A stretch of 64,000 bases of DNA from Virgibacillus proomii (GCF_900162615.1 NZ_FUFN01000010.1:1494149-1558148); one strand, 5' to 3'. Counted from the stretch's first letter, positions 45,133 through 55,037 are shown. Notes: generated by a model not told the origin, from the letters alone. A program made the numbers and translations.

Positions 45133-45870
45133 ATGAAAAAATTATCATTACTAGTATCTATTTTGATTATTATGTTTTTGGCAGCTTGCGGCAATTCAGA
45201 AGGTAATGCTAAAAAAGGGGAAGATACAAAAGCAGGTGAAGAGGAATTAAAAGAACTAAAGGTGGATTTCGTAGTTCCAGAAACTGCAGAACCGGGGGAG
45301 ACCGTTGAGTTAAAAGCAACTGTTACATATGGCGATGAGAAAGTAACCGATGCAAATGAAGTTGTTTTTGAAGTTTGGAAAAAAGATAAAAAAGATGACA
45401 GTACGAAAATAGATGGAAAGAATAATCAAGATGGTACCTATACAGCGGAAATGATGTTTGAAGAAGCTGGGATGTACGAAATGTATGCTCATACGACGGC
45501 TAGGGATCTTCACACCATGCCTAAAAAGGCAATAATGGTAGGTGAAGGGGAAGCTGTTGAAGGTCATGATAATACAGAAGGTTTTGCTCTCCATTTTATG
45601 GAACCAGAAAATGTTGTAGTAGGCAAAGAAACAGAATTGATGGTTCACTTGCAAATGGATGAGAAACCATTGCAAAAAGCTTCTGTTCAATATGAAGTAA
45701 ACAAAGAAGGACAAGAAGATAAAGAAACGATCAAGGCGACGGAAGGTACAGCAGGAGAATATACAGGAACATACGTATTTTCTGAGTCTGGAACTTATCA
45801 ATTAAAGATACAAGTTAAAGCGGATGATGGTATAAAAGAGCAAAAGGAATATGAAATCGTAGTAAAATAG
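45133..45870 (+). CDS. Lipoprotein with two YtkA-like domains
   Basis: A 245-residue lipoprotein (lipobox FLAAC, Cys at about 19) with an acidic linker and two immunoglobulin-like YtkA/FixH-type domains (about 40-135 and 145-245). Repeated phrases show the duplication: ETAEPGETVELKATV with DGTYTAEMMFEEAGMYEMYA, and VVGKETELMVHL with AGEYTGTYVFSESGTYQLKI. Such domains occur with copper or cytochrome-assembly genes. Its gene follows the Cys-rich regulator, so metal-linked control is plausible. Confidence 0.72.
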   Translation: MKKLSLLVSILIIMFLAACGNSEGNAKKGEDTKAGEEELKELKVDFVVPETAEPGETVELKATVTYGDEKVTDANEVVFEVWKKDKKDDSTKIDGKNNQDGTYTAEMMFEEAGMYEMYAHTTARDLHTMPKKAIMVGEGEAVEGHDNTEGFALHFMEPENVVVGKETELMVHLQMDEKPLQKASVQYEVNKEGQEDKETIKATEGTAGEYTGTYVFSESGTYQLKIQVKADDGIKEQKEYEIVVK

Positions 45871-45881
45871 TAACTTTGTAA

Positions 45882-45915
45882 AAACAGGATTGCTTCCAAA
45901 TAGGCAATCCTGTTT
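45882..45915 (+). terminator. Terminator after the YtkA lipoprotein gene
   Basis: AAACAGGATTGC and GCAATCCTGTTT are perfectly complementary around a 10-base loop. Nothing else is recognised in 45916-46510. Confidence 0.8.
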
Positions 45916-46516
45916 AACGTTAGGGATAATTTAATAGATTGGTAAAGCTTTGTTGGAGGTAGTGAGGATGTTTGCGACGAAGCATAAGCAATATTAAGAG
46001 GCTCTGATGACTAACATGAAGATGGAATAAACTTTCTAGTAATTATGATTAGCCTCATTAACTGCCGGAGTTTTTTGATTTAAGATATAATAATTCAAAC
46101 ATAAACATAAATTTTATTTTCTATCGTTGACAAATTCAACGAGGTATATCATAAGAGAACGTGATAATATAGAGAACCTTGGTTTCATAATTTTATACAG
46201 AGATGGCTTTAGAAATGGAATAATTTCGATAACAATGATAAATTCCTATACTTATATAGTACTTCACTATATTGGCAAAGAAAAAAGAAAGGTTTTTAAA
46301 ACTATTTGCCATCTGTTTTCAAGTTAAAGTTTATCGTGTAGAACTGTGTATAATGGTTTGATTTAATTATCCAGTTGTTCTCTGTAAATTAAACATTTGA
46401 ATATCATTGCTTCTTTTAAATAGTATAGTATTTTGTACAGCTTATGGGAAAAGGAGGAAAAAATATTAACGCCATTGTTCACATGTAAAGGCATATTATA
46501 CAAAATACAAACACGA

Positions 46517-46541
46517 AGAGGAGCATTATAAAATGCCCCTC
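46517..46541 (-). terminator. Terminator of the flotillin gene
   Basis: GAGGAGCATT (46517-46526) pairs with AATGCCCCTC (46532-46541) apart from one wobble; on the minus strand a T-rich stretch follows. Confidence 0.6.
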
Positions 46542-46571
46542 AGTTGTGCTTTAAATAAATATGTTGTTTTA

Positions 46572-48113
46572 TTATTTATCTGTCCTAGCAAGTTGAGTTT
46601 CTTTTTCTTCCTTATTAAATAGTGGTTGACTCAGGTCATAATCATCTGTCAAATGTGTTTTACCACTGATATTTTCTAACAGCTCTTTTATATCAATACC
46701 AGAGGATGCTTTAAGTGACTCTTGCAAACCTGCCATTAAATTAGTTGCATATCCTGAAACTTTATTCGCACCGCCGCCACTGTCACTTCCGCCTGTATCA
46801 ACGACAGTAATCTTATCAATATTTGCCAGTGGATTTGCGATCTCCCTCGCATATTCTGGTAACATTTTTATAACCATATCTAAAATTGCGGCTTGACCGT
46901 ATTGTTCAAAGGCTTCAGCAATCTTGCGTTTTGCTTCAGCTTCAGCTAATCCAGTTAGTCGGATAATATCCGCTTCTGATTCACCTTGAGCTCTTTGTGC
47001 TTCTGCTTTTGCAAGACCGTCTACGCGAACCCGTTCTGCTTCGGCTTTAGCTTCAGCTTCAATTCGATATTGATTAGCCTCCGCTTCTGCCATTTGCTTC
47101 ATTTTATCTGCTACAGCTGCTTGCTCCACAGCATAACGATCTGCATCTGCCTTCTTTTTAACTTCTGAATCATACTGTCTTTCTCGTCTTAAAATTTCTT
47201 TTTCCTCTAATTCAATTTGCTTTTGCCGCTCAATAATTTTAATTTGCATTTCTTGTTCGGTAACATCTTGCTTTGCTCGTGCAGTTTCCAAATCATAGGC
47301 TTGGTCAGCACGCGCTTTGGCAATATCCTGTTCACGACGATACTCGGCAGTTTTTAATTGGTTTACTTTTTCTGCCTCTGCAATTTCAGTAGCTCGTTCT
47401 AGTTCTGCTTTCTTTGCTTCCTTAGCAGCCTCCGCTTGTTTAATTCTTGTTTCCTTATCTGCATCTGCGGTTGCAATATCGGCATCTCTTTTTACTTGAG
47501 CAATTCTAGGTTTACCTAAAGAGTCTAAGTAGCCATTTTTATCTTTAACATCTTTAATGGTAAATGAAACGATAACTAATCCCATTTTAGCCAAATCTTG
47601 AGAGGCAACCCGTTGTACCTCTTGAGAAAATTTATCTCGATTTTTGTATATTTCTTCAACCGTCATAGAGCCTAAAATGGAACGCAGATGACCTTCCAGG
47701 ACTTCTTTTGCTTCAACTTCTAGGTCTTCCTTTGATTTTCCTAAAAACTGTTCTGCTGCAGTAGCGATTTCGCTAATCGAGCTGCCAATTTTTATGATGG
47801 CGGTTCCATCTGCCATTACCGGTACACCTTGTTCGGTATATACTTCAGGAGTAGTTACTTCTAATTTACTTGATAATAAGCTGATAGGTTCTGCTTGTTG
47901 AAATACTGGTAAAACAAATGTGCCTCCACCACGAATAATTTTAATTTTATTTCCTGATTCATCGACATGTACATTTTTTCCGCCTAGATAGCTTCCTGTA
48001 ACAATTAACGCCTCGTCAGGTCCAGCAGTTCGGTATTTAGAAACAAAAACACCAATTAAAGCTAGTAATAAAAATACAACAATTCCAATAATAATCCAAA
48101 ATCCTTCAAACAT
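46572..48113 (-). CDS. floT: Flotillin (FloT/YuaG)
   Basis: A 513-residue SPFH-domain scaffold protein of functional membrane microdomains. It has an N-terminal membrane segment (about 4-24), the SPFH/PHB domain (about 25-200), and a long Ala-Glu-rich coiled coil (about 210-400) of repeated AEAEAKA blocks, then a C-terminal oligomerisation region. Its partner NfeD-type gene lies upstream on the same strand but is separated by about 350 bases of repeat DNA. Confidence 0.92.
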   Translation of the reverse strand: MFEGFWIIIGIVVFLLLALIGVFVSKYRTAGPDEALIVTGSYLGGKNVHVDESGNKIKIIRGGGTFVLPVFQQAEPISLLSSKLEVTTPEVYTEQGVPVMADGTAIIKIGSSISEIATAAEQFLGKSKEDLEVEAKEVLEGHLRSILGSMTVEEIYKNRDKFSQEVQRVASQDLAKMGLVIVSFTIKDVKDKNGYLDSLGKPRIAQVKRDADIATADADKETRIKQAEAAKEAKKAELERATEIAEAEKVNQLKTAEYRREQDIAKARADQAYDLETARAKQDVTEQEMQIKIIERQKQIELEEKEILRRERQYDSEVKKKADADRYAVEQAAVADKMKQMAEAEANQYRIEAEAKAEAERVRVDGLAKAEAQRAQGESEADIIRLTGLAEAEAKRKIAEAFEQYGQAAILDMVIKMLPEYAREIANPLANIDKITVVDTGGSDSGGGANKVSGYATNLMAGLQESLKASSGIDIKELLENISGKTHLTDDYDLSQPLFNKEEKETQLARTDK

Positions 48114-48179
48114 ATGATTCCTCCTATACTTGCATTATTTATGAACAAGCAATCCCTGAAAAGAGAATGCTGTTGTTAA

Positions 48180-48465
48180 CTGAATCATCTTGCACCTAAG
48201 ATGTGATATTATTTTTACTTCAATAGTTATAGAGATGCGAAGACAGAGGTGGGAATAACGGCACCTCAATACTCTAGCTGTTCGAGTAGACAGGACAAGG
48301 AAAACGACGTCAGCGATATACCGCGGTTTTTCAAGGACAAGGAAAACGATAGACGAAATCGATACATCGTAGAAAGTGTTTTTTTCAAGGAGTGATGCAT
48401 CGTGGTTTTTGAAGGACGTTATGCTTTTGTCCTTTGTTTCACCAAGCCTTGAATCAAATTTCACT
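48180..48465. repeat. Family B/C composite repeat inside the nfeD-floT operon
   Basis: GAGGTGGGAATAACGGCACC is family B wording, followed by family C units (GACAAGGAAAACGACGTCAG, CGATATACCGCGG, TTTTTCAAGGACAAGGAAAA) and a closing CCTTGAATCAAATTTCACTT. It lies between two genes that are adjacent in B. subtilis (yuaF-yuaG). Confidence 0.65.
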
Positions 48466-48999
48466 TCATTGATCTAAATCGTTATTATATGGTTCAATGT
48501 AAAGAACCCCTTCTCTAGCTTCTAAAACCAAGACTTCTGTACCTTCAGCAATGGGCTGTTTATTAAAGGTTGTTGCTGGTTTCGAGATTCTTCCACTTTT
48601 ACTCTCAATAACAACTTCTCCATATCCATCAGCAGGGACTGCAATAATGATTTTTCCGATCCGACCCGCTAATGAAGACTCGGTATACCCTAAGGATTGT
48701 TCAGCTGATGCTAAGGGTACAAGGACAAATACATGTAACAATATATCCAGAATAAGCGAAATTAGTGCTGAAATAATTATAATTAGTAAACTGGACAGAG
48801 TAGTCATTGTTTCCAATAAATAACCTGAAACAGAGAAAAAAGTAATAAAAGCTAAAATAAGAATAGGGTTGGCAATTGGAAATATTTCACCAATACCTTC
48901 AAACATATCTCCGAAGAAAATGTAAAGAAGAATTAGCGCGCTAGAAACGGTTAACATATATAAGTAGATGGTTTCAATGGGAATTCCAAATATACTCAT
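48466..48999 (-). CDS. yuaF: NfeD-like membrane protein (YuaF type)
   Basis: A 177-residue protein with N-terminal membrane helices (about 8-27, 38-57, 60-85) and a C-terminal OB-fold NfeD domain (about 105-175; SLAGRIGKIIIAVPADGYGE). NfeD-type proteins accompany flotillins and help organise membrane microdomains. The ATG at 48999 lies after GGAGGGGGTGAT. The floT gene follows downstream after a repeat. Confidence 0.85.
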   Translation of the reverse strand: MSIFGIPIETIYLYMLTVSSALILLYIFFGDMFEGIGEIFPIANPILILAFITFFSVSGYLLETMTTLSSLLIIIISALISLILDILLHVFVLVPLASAEQSLGYTESSLAGRIGKIIIAVPADGYGEVVIESKSGRISKPATTFNKQPIAEGTEVLVLEAREGVLYIEPYNNDLDQ

Positions 49000-49827
49000 A
49001 TGTATCACCCCCTCCATTAATTATTCTTCTGGAAGCATAGCACTACAGTAAAACAGGGAATTAATTTAAAACTAATTTTTATATCTTGCTGAATGATGAA
49101 GTTGTTTAATAATCATACGAGTAAACCGTTATAAAAGTTTCAAAAAAAAGATTATTCTTGATTTTTTTACTAATGAAAAAGAACAAGGTTTCATCATAAG
49201 GGGGGAGATGGAGAACATTTAGCTGAAAAATTCTCCATCTTTTTGTTTGTCGAAAAAGTCCGGTAAAAATGGCAAAAGCGAATCTCATCTGATTTAAATT
49301 AGATAAAATTTAGAGTGATGAAGTTATGATGACAATACGAGTACCGCAGGACGGCTTGTTTTTTTCTTGGAATGTCTTTATATCTTAAATTATGTGAGAA
49401 AAGCGACTCTAAAATGTTCATTCTTCGGGTTGACCGGAAAGAGAAGCTCCGACAACAGGAATACACCGCATAAAGAAAAAGTGGATTTCTTTTTCAAGAA
49501 CAAGTAAGACTTCTTGGCTAGGTATAAATGCAATGTTAACCTTCAAGGAGAAAAAATCACTCCCTACATGAATTTTTACTTTATATCTAACCTATACGTG
49601 GACTAACAGGTCTTCAGCGCAAAAGCTTCGGCTTCTTGATTGGCTTGATTCTTGGGCTCTGTATTCTACCCTTATCCTCAAAAAAGTTATCTGCAAGGTA
49701 GAAACGGATATAATTTCCTGACAAAGAAAAGACCTGATATTGTTTTATCTATCAGATCGTTACTATCACAGCTATTTTTTCTAGCATAGAGCAGCTTGAA
49801 AAAGTGCTGCCGGCTAATTTTCTTTGT
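49000..49827. repeat. Gap with family C repeat pieces
   Basis: About 49430-49590 has family C and B-end wording (CATAAAGAAAAAGTGG, TTTTTCAAGAACAAGTAAGA, CTTCAAGGAG...TGAATTTTTACTTTAT). A hairpin with GGAGATGGAGAA...TTCTCCATCT arms lies at about 49203-49240. No gene is supported in this 800-base stretch. Confidence 0.5.
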
Positions 49828-50270
49828 ACTATAGGAAAGCATAAAATTTAAAGGTTTATCCCGCATGTAAGGTGCCGTAAGACTCCTGCTTCAAGAGCCT
49901 TTAGTTGATACAAAAGAGTCAAAGTGGGAGAAAACGGCACCTAAATGCCCGATTGGTTCAAGGAGCCTTTAGGTCATACCCTTGTGGTACTAACGTTCAG
50001 TAGGAGAGGGAAGAAAACTCCTACTGAATGAAGTTTCACTTTATCCCGCATGTAAGGTGCCATAAGACTCCCACTTCAAGACCTGAATTGATACAAAAGG
50101 GTCTAAGTGGGAAACGGCACCTAAATGCCCGATTGGTTCAAGGGCCTTTAGGTCATACCCTTGTGGTACTAACATTCCGTGTAAAAGGCATTCCACGGAA
50201 TGAGTTTCACTTTATCGTATAAGAAAAACTACAGCTTTTGCTAAAGACTTGGCGACAAGCCAAGTCTTTA
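49828..50270 (+). repeat. Nested repeat: two family B units inside a split family A unit
   Basis: The left part of family A (ACTATAGGAAAGCATAAAAT...GG, 49828-49854) runs to TTTAT (49855-49859). Family B copy 1 follows (CCCGCATGTAAGGTGCCG..., to 50039), TTTAT again (50040-50044), B copy 2 (to 50210), TTTAT (50211-50215), and then the right part of family A (CGTATAAGAAAAACTACAGC and the ACTTGGC hairpin). Each B unit contains paired arms GGTGCC...GGCACC and CTCCCACTT...AAGTGGGA. Confidence 0.85.
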
Positions 50271-51364
50271 GCATTCGAGTGATATTCGCTAATTACTTCA
50301 GCTAGCGCCCTTGATGTATTTTGCAGCTCTTCTTTATTATTATCGACACCACCAATTTCAATTAGAATTGATTTCTTAGATAAATCCTGATTGTATACTC
50401 CGTTTCCCTCTGATTTATCCTTTAAAAAGATGCCTCGACTAATTCCCGGATATTTTGCTTCTAAAGCTTGATTTAATTGCTCAACAAATGCTAGATTTTG
50501 TTTATAGTTTTTATGTTCGATACCGACTATAAAATATAATTTTGCATACGGCTTGTTATCGATAGTCGCGGTGGTAATATCTTTTCGTTGGGCATCGCGA
50601 TGAATATCAATAAAGTATTGAATGTTTTTATTATTTGATATAGCCTGTTGAACAGTTTTTCGGGAGAAGTCATAGGAATCATAATAGTCGCCGCCCATAG
50701 CATGTAAACCTGCAGTAACATTGGTTGTATCATGGAACGTAGGTATACCCTGTTTTTCCAATTGTTGGCTCAGTAAAGATCCTACCATTACAATGTTTTT
50801 ACTATTATTTGTACTAGATGCATTAGAAGGTTTTTTTTGCTTATCCCCTAACAGTGGTAAAAATGCTTCCCAACTGTGACTATGGTAGATAAAAATAGTC
50901 GCCTCTTCCTGCTTGGTAGTTTGTTCTTTCGTTTTTTCTTCTTTCGTTTCTTCAGCATCCTCTTTTAACAGTTCTTCAAAATCAGGAGGAGGGGACTCGA
51001 CTGGCATATGATCGCTATGAGAGCTGGTTGCAGCTAATTGAATTGGAGAGATAGGGTTTTTTCCAGGAAGCTCTAAGTTTAACAAACTAGAGAAATTCCT
51101 TGGAGTTACACCTGCAGCTCCTTCAAGCAGTAACTTGGACCATTGTGGAACCTCCACTTCATTTGTTGCTAAGGCTGTTTCCAACTGCGGAACCTCAGTG
51201 CTCATCATCATAAATAGAGCATCGGTAAATATAGCTGATTTTGTTATTTTATTAATAATAGGGATCTCGAAAAAATTAGCATGAATTCGAGGCATAGTTA
51301 AAAAAGTGATGATAAAAAAGAGGATGCTCATACTAATAAACATAGTTAGTAGTATTCGTTTCAT
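50207..51364 (-). CDS. spoIIP: Stage II sporulation protein P
   Basis: A 385-residue SpoIIP: N-terminal membrane anchor (about 5-25) and a C-terminal amidase/lytic domain with IFIYHSHSWEAFLP (near 158), GLHAMGGDYYDSYDFSR, FIDIHRDAQRKD and the ILIEIGGVDNNKEE ending. It degrades septal peptidoglycan with SpoIID and SpoIIM during engulfment. The last 20 or so residues (after AEVISEYHSN) are encoded by a family A repeat, and the stop codon lies in the adjoining family B unit, so the native C-terminus has been replaced. Confidence 0.88.
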   Translation of the reverse strand: MKRILLTMFISMSILFFIITFLTMPRIHANFFEIPIINKITKSAIFTDALFMMMSTEVPQLETALATNEVEVPQWSKLLLEGAAGVTPRNFSSLLNLELPGKNPISPIQLAATSSHSDHMPVESPPPDFEELLKEDAEETKEEKTKEQTTKQEEATIFIYHSHSWEAFLPLLGDKQKKPSNASSTNNSKNIVMVGSLLSQQLEKQGIPTFHDTTNVTAGLHAMGGDYYDSYDFSRKTVQQAISNNKNIQYFIDIHRDAQRKDITTATIDNKPYAKLYFIVGIEHKNYKQNLAFVEQLNQALEAKYPGISRGIFLKDKSEGNGVYNQDLSKKSILIEIGGVDNNKEELQNTSRALAEVISEYHSNAKDLACRQVFSKSCSFSYTIK

Positions 51365-52085
51365 AGTTAGTCAACCTTTCCTAGTCTTTCTACATTCTAT
51401 GCAACATGTTATTTTTAATAGAACGAATAATTATAAAGTTAGTTAATTTACGGTTAAAAAATGTAATACAATGATTAATCCAGTCAAGTTATTTGAAATC
51501 TGCGGTTAAATGTATGTAAAGAAGGCGATTGAACCATCAAGGTTGAGTAGCAGGATACCGAAATCCGAGGATAGGCGAGAAGATGTGTTAAAGCATATAA
51601 GTTATTTCATCATCTGTTTTTACACGACGGATATCTTTTTAATGTAGCTTCGTATAGGTATATGTTTAAGCACCTAGCCTTCCGACGATACGCCAGCACT
51701 CTCGCGTGTTGTAATTCATTCTCCAATTTGTACGCTGTTTACCGAGCATCCTTCCTTTTTTGCTATAAAACTTTAGGCTTTATAATAAAAAAACTACAGC
51801 TTTTCTAAAGAAACGGATATATTTCCAGTAGAGATTATATTGCAACTATCAGTAGTAAGTGGCAAAATCGACATGCGATTAGAGCGCTTGGTTTTTTTAT
51901 GTTTTTGATATAATATGTTGCTGTTATAGAAACCTCTCTTTTATCCTTGGAAAGAAACAAATGGTTGTCTCGTAAAATGTTACTTAATATTTGATAAATC
52001 AGATTAAAAACTCAATTTCGTAATAACTACTATTCTGGAGTAAGTTTGTTACAATAGAAGAAAATGTTACACAGGAGGTAACATC
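51365..52085. other. Gap with decayed repeat pieces
   Basis: At 51640-51760 there are worn pieces of the composite repeat (CAATTTGTACGCTGTTTACC) and at 51772-51808 a truncated family A (GCTATAAAACTTTAGGCTTT...AAAAAACTACAGC). The final bases hold AGGAGGTAA before the UPF0182 gene. No gene. Confidence 0.5.
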
Positions 52086-54821
52086 TTGGAGGTTAATCAT
52101 AAAAAAGTATGGTCGTATAAATGGCGACGAATTGGTAATAGATTCGCTATTACACTCGGGTGTATTATTATCTTATTGATGATCGGCTTGCTGAGCTTCC
52201 GATGGGGCATTAATTATATTTGGTTGGATTCATTGCAGTTTGGCAGTATTTTTATCACGATTATAAAAAGTAAAATATTACTTGGTTTAATTGGTTTTTT
52301 TCTCTTTTTTATAAGTGCTTATTTCACGCTGGCATGGATTAGAAAAACATATCTTGCTTATTTTCATGATGAACGTTTACCAGCTTTGATAAATAATCAT
52401 AAAAAGAGCAGATTGCTATTATTTGGAATTTCCTTTTTAGTCGGTACGGTCGGTAGTATGATTGTTCAGGGCATAGGTTGGGAGCCGCTGTTAAAGGCAA
52501 TCCACCATTCGTCTTTTGGGATTTCCGATCCGTTTTTTAAGATGGATCTATCATTCTATATGTTCATTTTACCGATGCTTGAGATTGGTATTTCCGTATT
52601 GCTAGGTTTAAGTCTTTTCTATCTTGTAATTGAAATAAGCTTTTATTCGTTTTTCCAGCTTTATCAAAAGAGTCGACTTGCCCAGCTTCATATGGGCATT
52701 ACTTTAGCAATCATTGGTCTGCTTTTAGCAGTTTTACATACTATTCAGCCATTCCATACCTTATTAACAAATAAAGTAAACATGTTTCAGGAAAGCGTCG
52801 TTCATGGCTTAAGTTACACCGATAGATTCGTAAATATTCCCGCTGCTTATATCTTAGCTGGCGTGGCATTATTGGGGTCTATTTGGATGATTATCGAGCT
52901 TTATCGGAAAAGATATTATCGCATGATCTTTCCAATTGTTATGTACGTGATCTTTGTCATTACTGCCCAATTTGTTTCTGTAGGTGTGCAGCAATTTATC
53001 GTTTCGCCAAATGAATTTTCCAAGGAAGCCCCGTATTTAAAACATAACTTGAATTATACAAGAGCGGCGTATCAATTGGATGAGGTAAAAGAGAAGGAGC
53101 ATCTTGCAAGCGAAACCCTTAATCAAGAGATGTTGACAAGAAATAAGCTGACGCTAGATAATGTAAGAATTAATGATTCGAGGCCGTTACTGGAGATTTA
53201 TAATCAATTACAAACATTTAGGACATATTATCAGTTCCAGAATATAGATATTGATCGTTATATGATTGATGGAGCATACCAGCAAGTATTTATCGGTGCA
53301 AGGGAATTAAACACGGTTAAGCTTCCATCCCAAGCAAAAACGTGGGTAAATGAAAAGCTTCGTTATACACATGGTTATGGGATTGCAATGAGTCAGGTAA
53401 ATAAAATAACGAAGCAAGGGCAACCGAAATATTTAGTGAAAAACATTCCACCAGAAGGAGCGCTTGATATAAACAAGCCGCAAATATATTTTGGGGAAGA
53501 AAATTATAATAATGTAATTGTAAATAGTAAAGTAGATGAATTTGACTATCCTTCAGGTGAGGAAAATATGTCTACTCGTTTTGAGGCGGATAGCGGAATA
53601 CCGCTTACAGGATTAAAGCGGCTGTTATTTGCACTTAACGAAGGGTCTTTTCGTATGCTTATTTCTGACCAAATTAACAAGGATAGTCAATTATTAGATA
53701 CTCGGAATATTATGGAGCGAGTAAGACGAATTGCACCCTTTTTTCAATATGATGATGATCCATATATTTTTGTACGGGAAGATGGAAGCCTTGCATGGCT
53801 GATTGATGCCTATGTTACAACAGATGGTTACCCATTTGCAGAGCCATATGCTGGCAAAAATAACTATATACGGAATTCGGTAAAAGTAGTAGTCGATGCT
53901 TATACAGGAAAGGTTAACTTTTATATTGCTGAAGCAGACGATCCTTTACTGAAAACATATGCCAATATTTTTCCAGAATTGTTTACAAAAGATATACCTG
54001 CTGATATTCGCTCTCATTTTCGCTACCCGGAAAAACTATTTACGATTCAGGCTAAAATGTATGGAACATATCATATGGAAAACCTTGAAGTATTTTATAA
54101 CCGAGAAGATTATTGGGAGTTCCCTACAGAGAAATATTATAATGAAGATATTGAAATGGAACCTTACTATGTAACGATGAAGCTACCGGAATACGATAAC
54201 GAAGAATTTATGCTAATTATGCCGTATACACCCAAAAAAAGGCAAAATATGATTGCTTGGATGGGGGTTCGTAATGACGGAGATAATTACGGGGAAAAGG
54301 TTGTATACCGATTTCCAAAACAAAAGAATATTTATGGTCCACAGCAAATCGAAAATCGGATTAATCAAGATAGTAGAATATCCCAACAGTTGAACTTGTG
54401 GTCGCAAGGTGGATCAGAAGTAATTCGCGGTAATCTGTTAGCTATTCCAATTGAAGATACGATGTTATATGTGGAGCCAATTTATATTGAATCTGCCAAC
54501 GAAACGTCTTTGCCTGAGGTAAAACAAATCGTCATGGCATATGGAGATCACATTGTAATGGAAGCTACCTTTGAAGAAGCATTAGATCAAATACTTCAAT
54601 ACATTGATCCAAAACGGGGAGCAGAAAAGGAAAACCATGAAAAAGATCCTAAAAAGCAAGAAGTAGAAGAAGGAAAGCTACCAAAAAGTGATTCAGAAAA
54701 GCTTCTACAAGAAATTGCGGGCATGTTTGAGGCATATCAAAAAGAGCTTTCTGCTGGAAATTGGGAAAAAGCTGCAAAAATAATGACAGAGATAGAAGCA
54801 AAATTAAAAAAAGTGCAATAG
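52086..54821 (+). CDS. UPF0182 family membrane protein (COG1615)
   Basis: A 911-residue protein of the large UPF0182 family. The first 300 residues hold about seven membrane helices, beginning after WKRRIGNRF-like basic residues. The remainder is a big outside domain with family phrases such as RAAYQLDEV, YFGE, TSRFEADSGIPLTGLKRLLFALNEG-type sequence and a charged C-terminal coiled coil (about 830-911). The TTG start follows AGGAGGTAA. The function is not known for this family. Confidence 0.88.
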   Translation: MEVNHKKVWSYKWRRIGNRFAITLGCIIILLMIGLLSFRWGINYIWLDSLQFGSIFITIIKSKILLGLIGFFLFFISAYFTLAWIRKTYLAYFHDERLPALINNHKKSRLLLFGISFLVGTVGSMIVQGIGWEPLLKAIHHSSFGISDPFFKMDLSFYMFILPMLEIGISVLLGLSLFYLVIEISFYSFFQLYQKSRLAQLHMGITLAIIGLLLAVLHTIQPFHTLLTNKVNMFQESVVHGLSYTDRFVNIPAAYILAGVALLGSIWMIIELYRKRYYRMIFPIVMYVIFVITAQFVSVGVQQFIVSPNEFSKEAPYLKHNLNYTRAAYQLDEVKEKEHLASETLNQEMLTRNKLTLDNVRINDSRPLLEIYNQLQTFRTYYQFQNIDIDRYMIDGAYQQVFIGARELNTVKLPSQAKTWVNEKLRYTHGYGIAMSQVNKITKQGQPKYLVKNIPPEGALDINKPQIYFGEENYNNVIVNSKVDEFDYPSGEENMSTRFEADSGIPLTGLKRLLFALNEGSFRMLISDQINKDSQLLDTRNIMERVRRIAPFFQYDDDPYIFVREDGSLAWLIDAYVTTDGYPFAEPYAGKNNYIRNSVKVVVDAYTGKVNFYIAEADDPLLKTYANIFPELFTKDIPADIRSHFRYPEKLFTIQAKMYGTYHMENLEVFYNREDYWEFPTEKYYNEDIEMEPYYVTMKLPEYDNEEFMLIMPYTPKKRQNMIAWMGVRNDGDNYGEKVVYRFPKQKNIYGPQQIENRINQDSRISQQLNLWSQGGSEVIRGNLLAIPIEDTMLYVEPIYIESANETSLPEVKQIVMAYGDHIVMEATFEEALDQILQYIDPKRGAEKENHEKDPKKQEVEEGKLPKSDSEKLLQEIAGMFEAYQKELSAGNWEKAAKIMTEIEAKLKKVQ

Positions 54822-54831
54822 ATGATTTTTC

Positions 54832-54859
54832 AAGCAGGTCGTAGTAAAACGACCTGCTT
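54832..54859. terminator. Bidirectional terminator between UPF0182 and the YjcZ gene
   Basis: AAGCAGGTCGT and ACGACCTGCTT are perfect complements around TAGTAA-type loop bases, flanked by T-rich and A-rich runs. Confidence 0.8.
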
Positions 54860-54877
54860 TGTTATCAGTTAGAACAT

Positions 54878-55009
54878 TTAGCACCAACAAGCTCCAACAA
54901 TAATGAGTAAAATGAATAGAACTACGATTAAGGCAAAGCCTCCAATACCATGACCGCATCTTGAACCATACCCATATCCAGGGCAACCACAAAAGCCATA
55001 ACCACCCAT
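54878..55009 (-). CDS. YjcZ-family small sporulation protein
   Basis: A 43-residue peptide: MGGYGFCGCPGYGYGSRCGH followed by GIGGFALIVVLFILLIIVGA and CWC. A Gly/Tyr/Cys-rich head joined to a single FALIVVLFILLIIVGA membrane helix is the YjcZ family pattern, found in spore-forming bacilli. GAGGAGG precedes the ATG. A broken copy lies just upstream. Confidence 0.82.
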   Translation of the reverse strand: MGGYGFCGCPGYGYGSRCGHGIGGFALIVVLFILLIIVGACWC

Positions 55010-55037
55010 ATAATTTCCTCCTCATTTTAATAAAAGG

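Noticed and set aside
46127..46327. 66-codon open frame between the YtkA gene and flotillin
   Set aside because: No ribosome site, no family features; composition fits random AT-rich DNA.
50028..50222. 64-codon open frame with the same GKRHLNARLVQ-type wording
   Set aside because: It is translated from family B copy 2 and is a by-product of the repeat.
49828..50270. CRISPR array
   Set aside because: The repeated units are about 170 bases, self-complementary and contiguous, without short repeats and unique spacers, and no cas gene is nearby.
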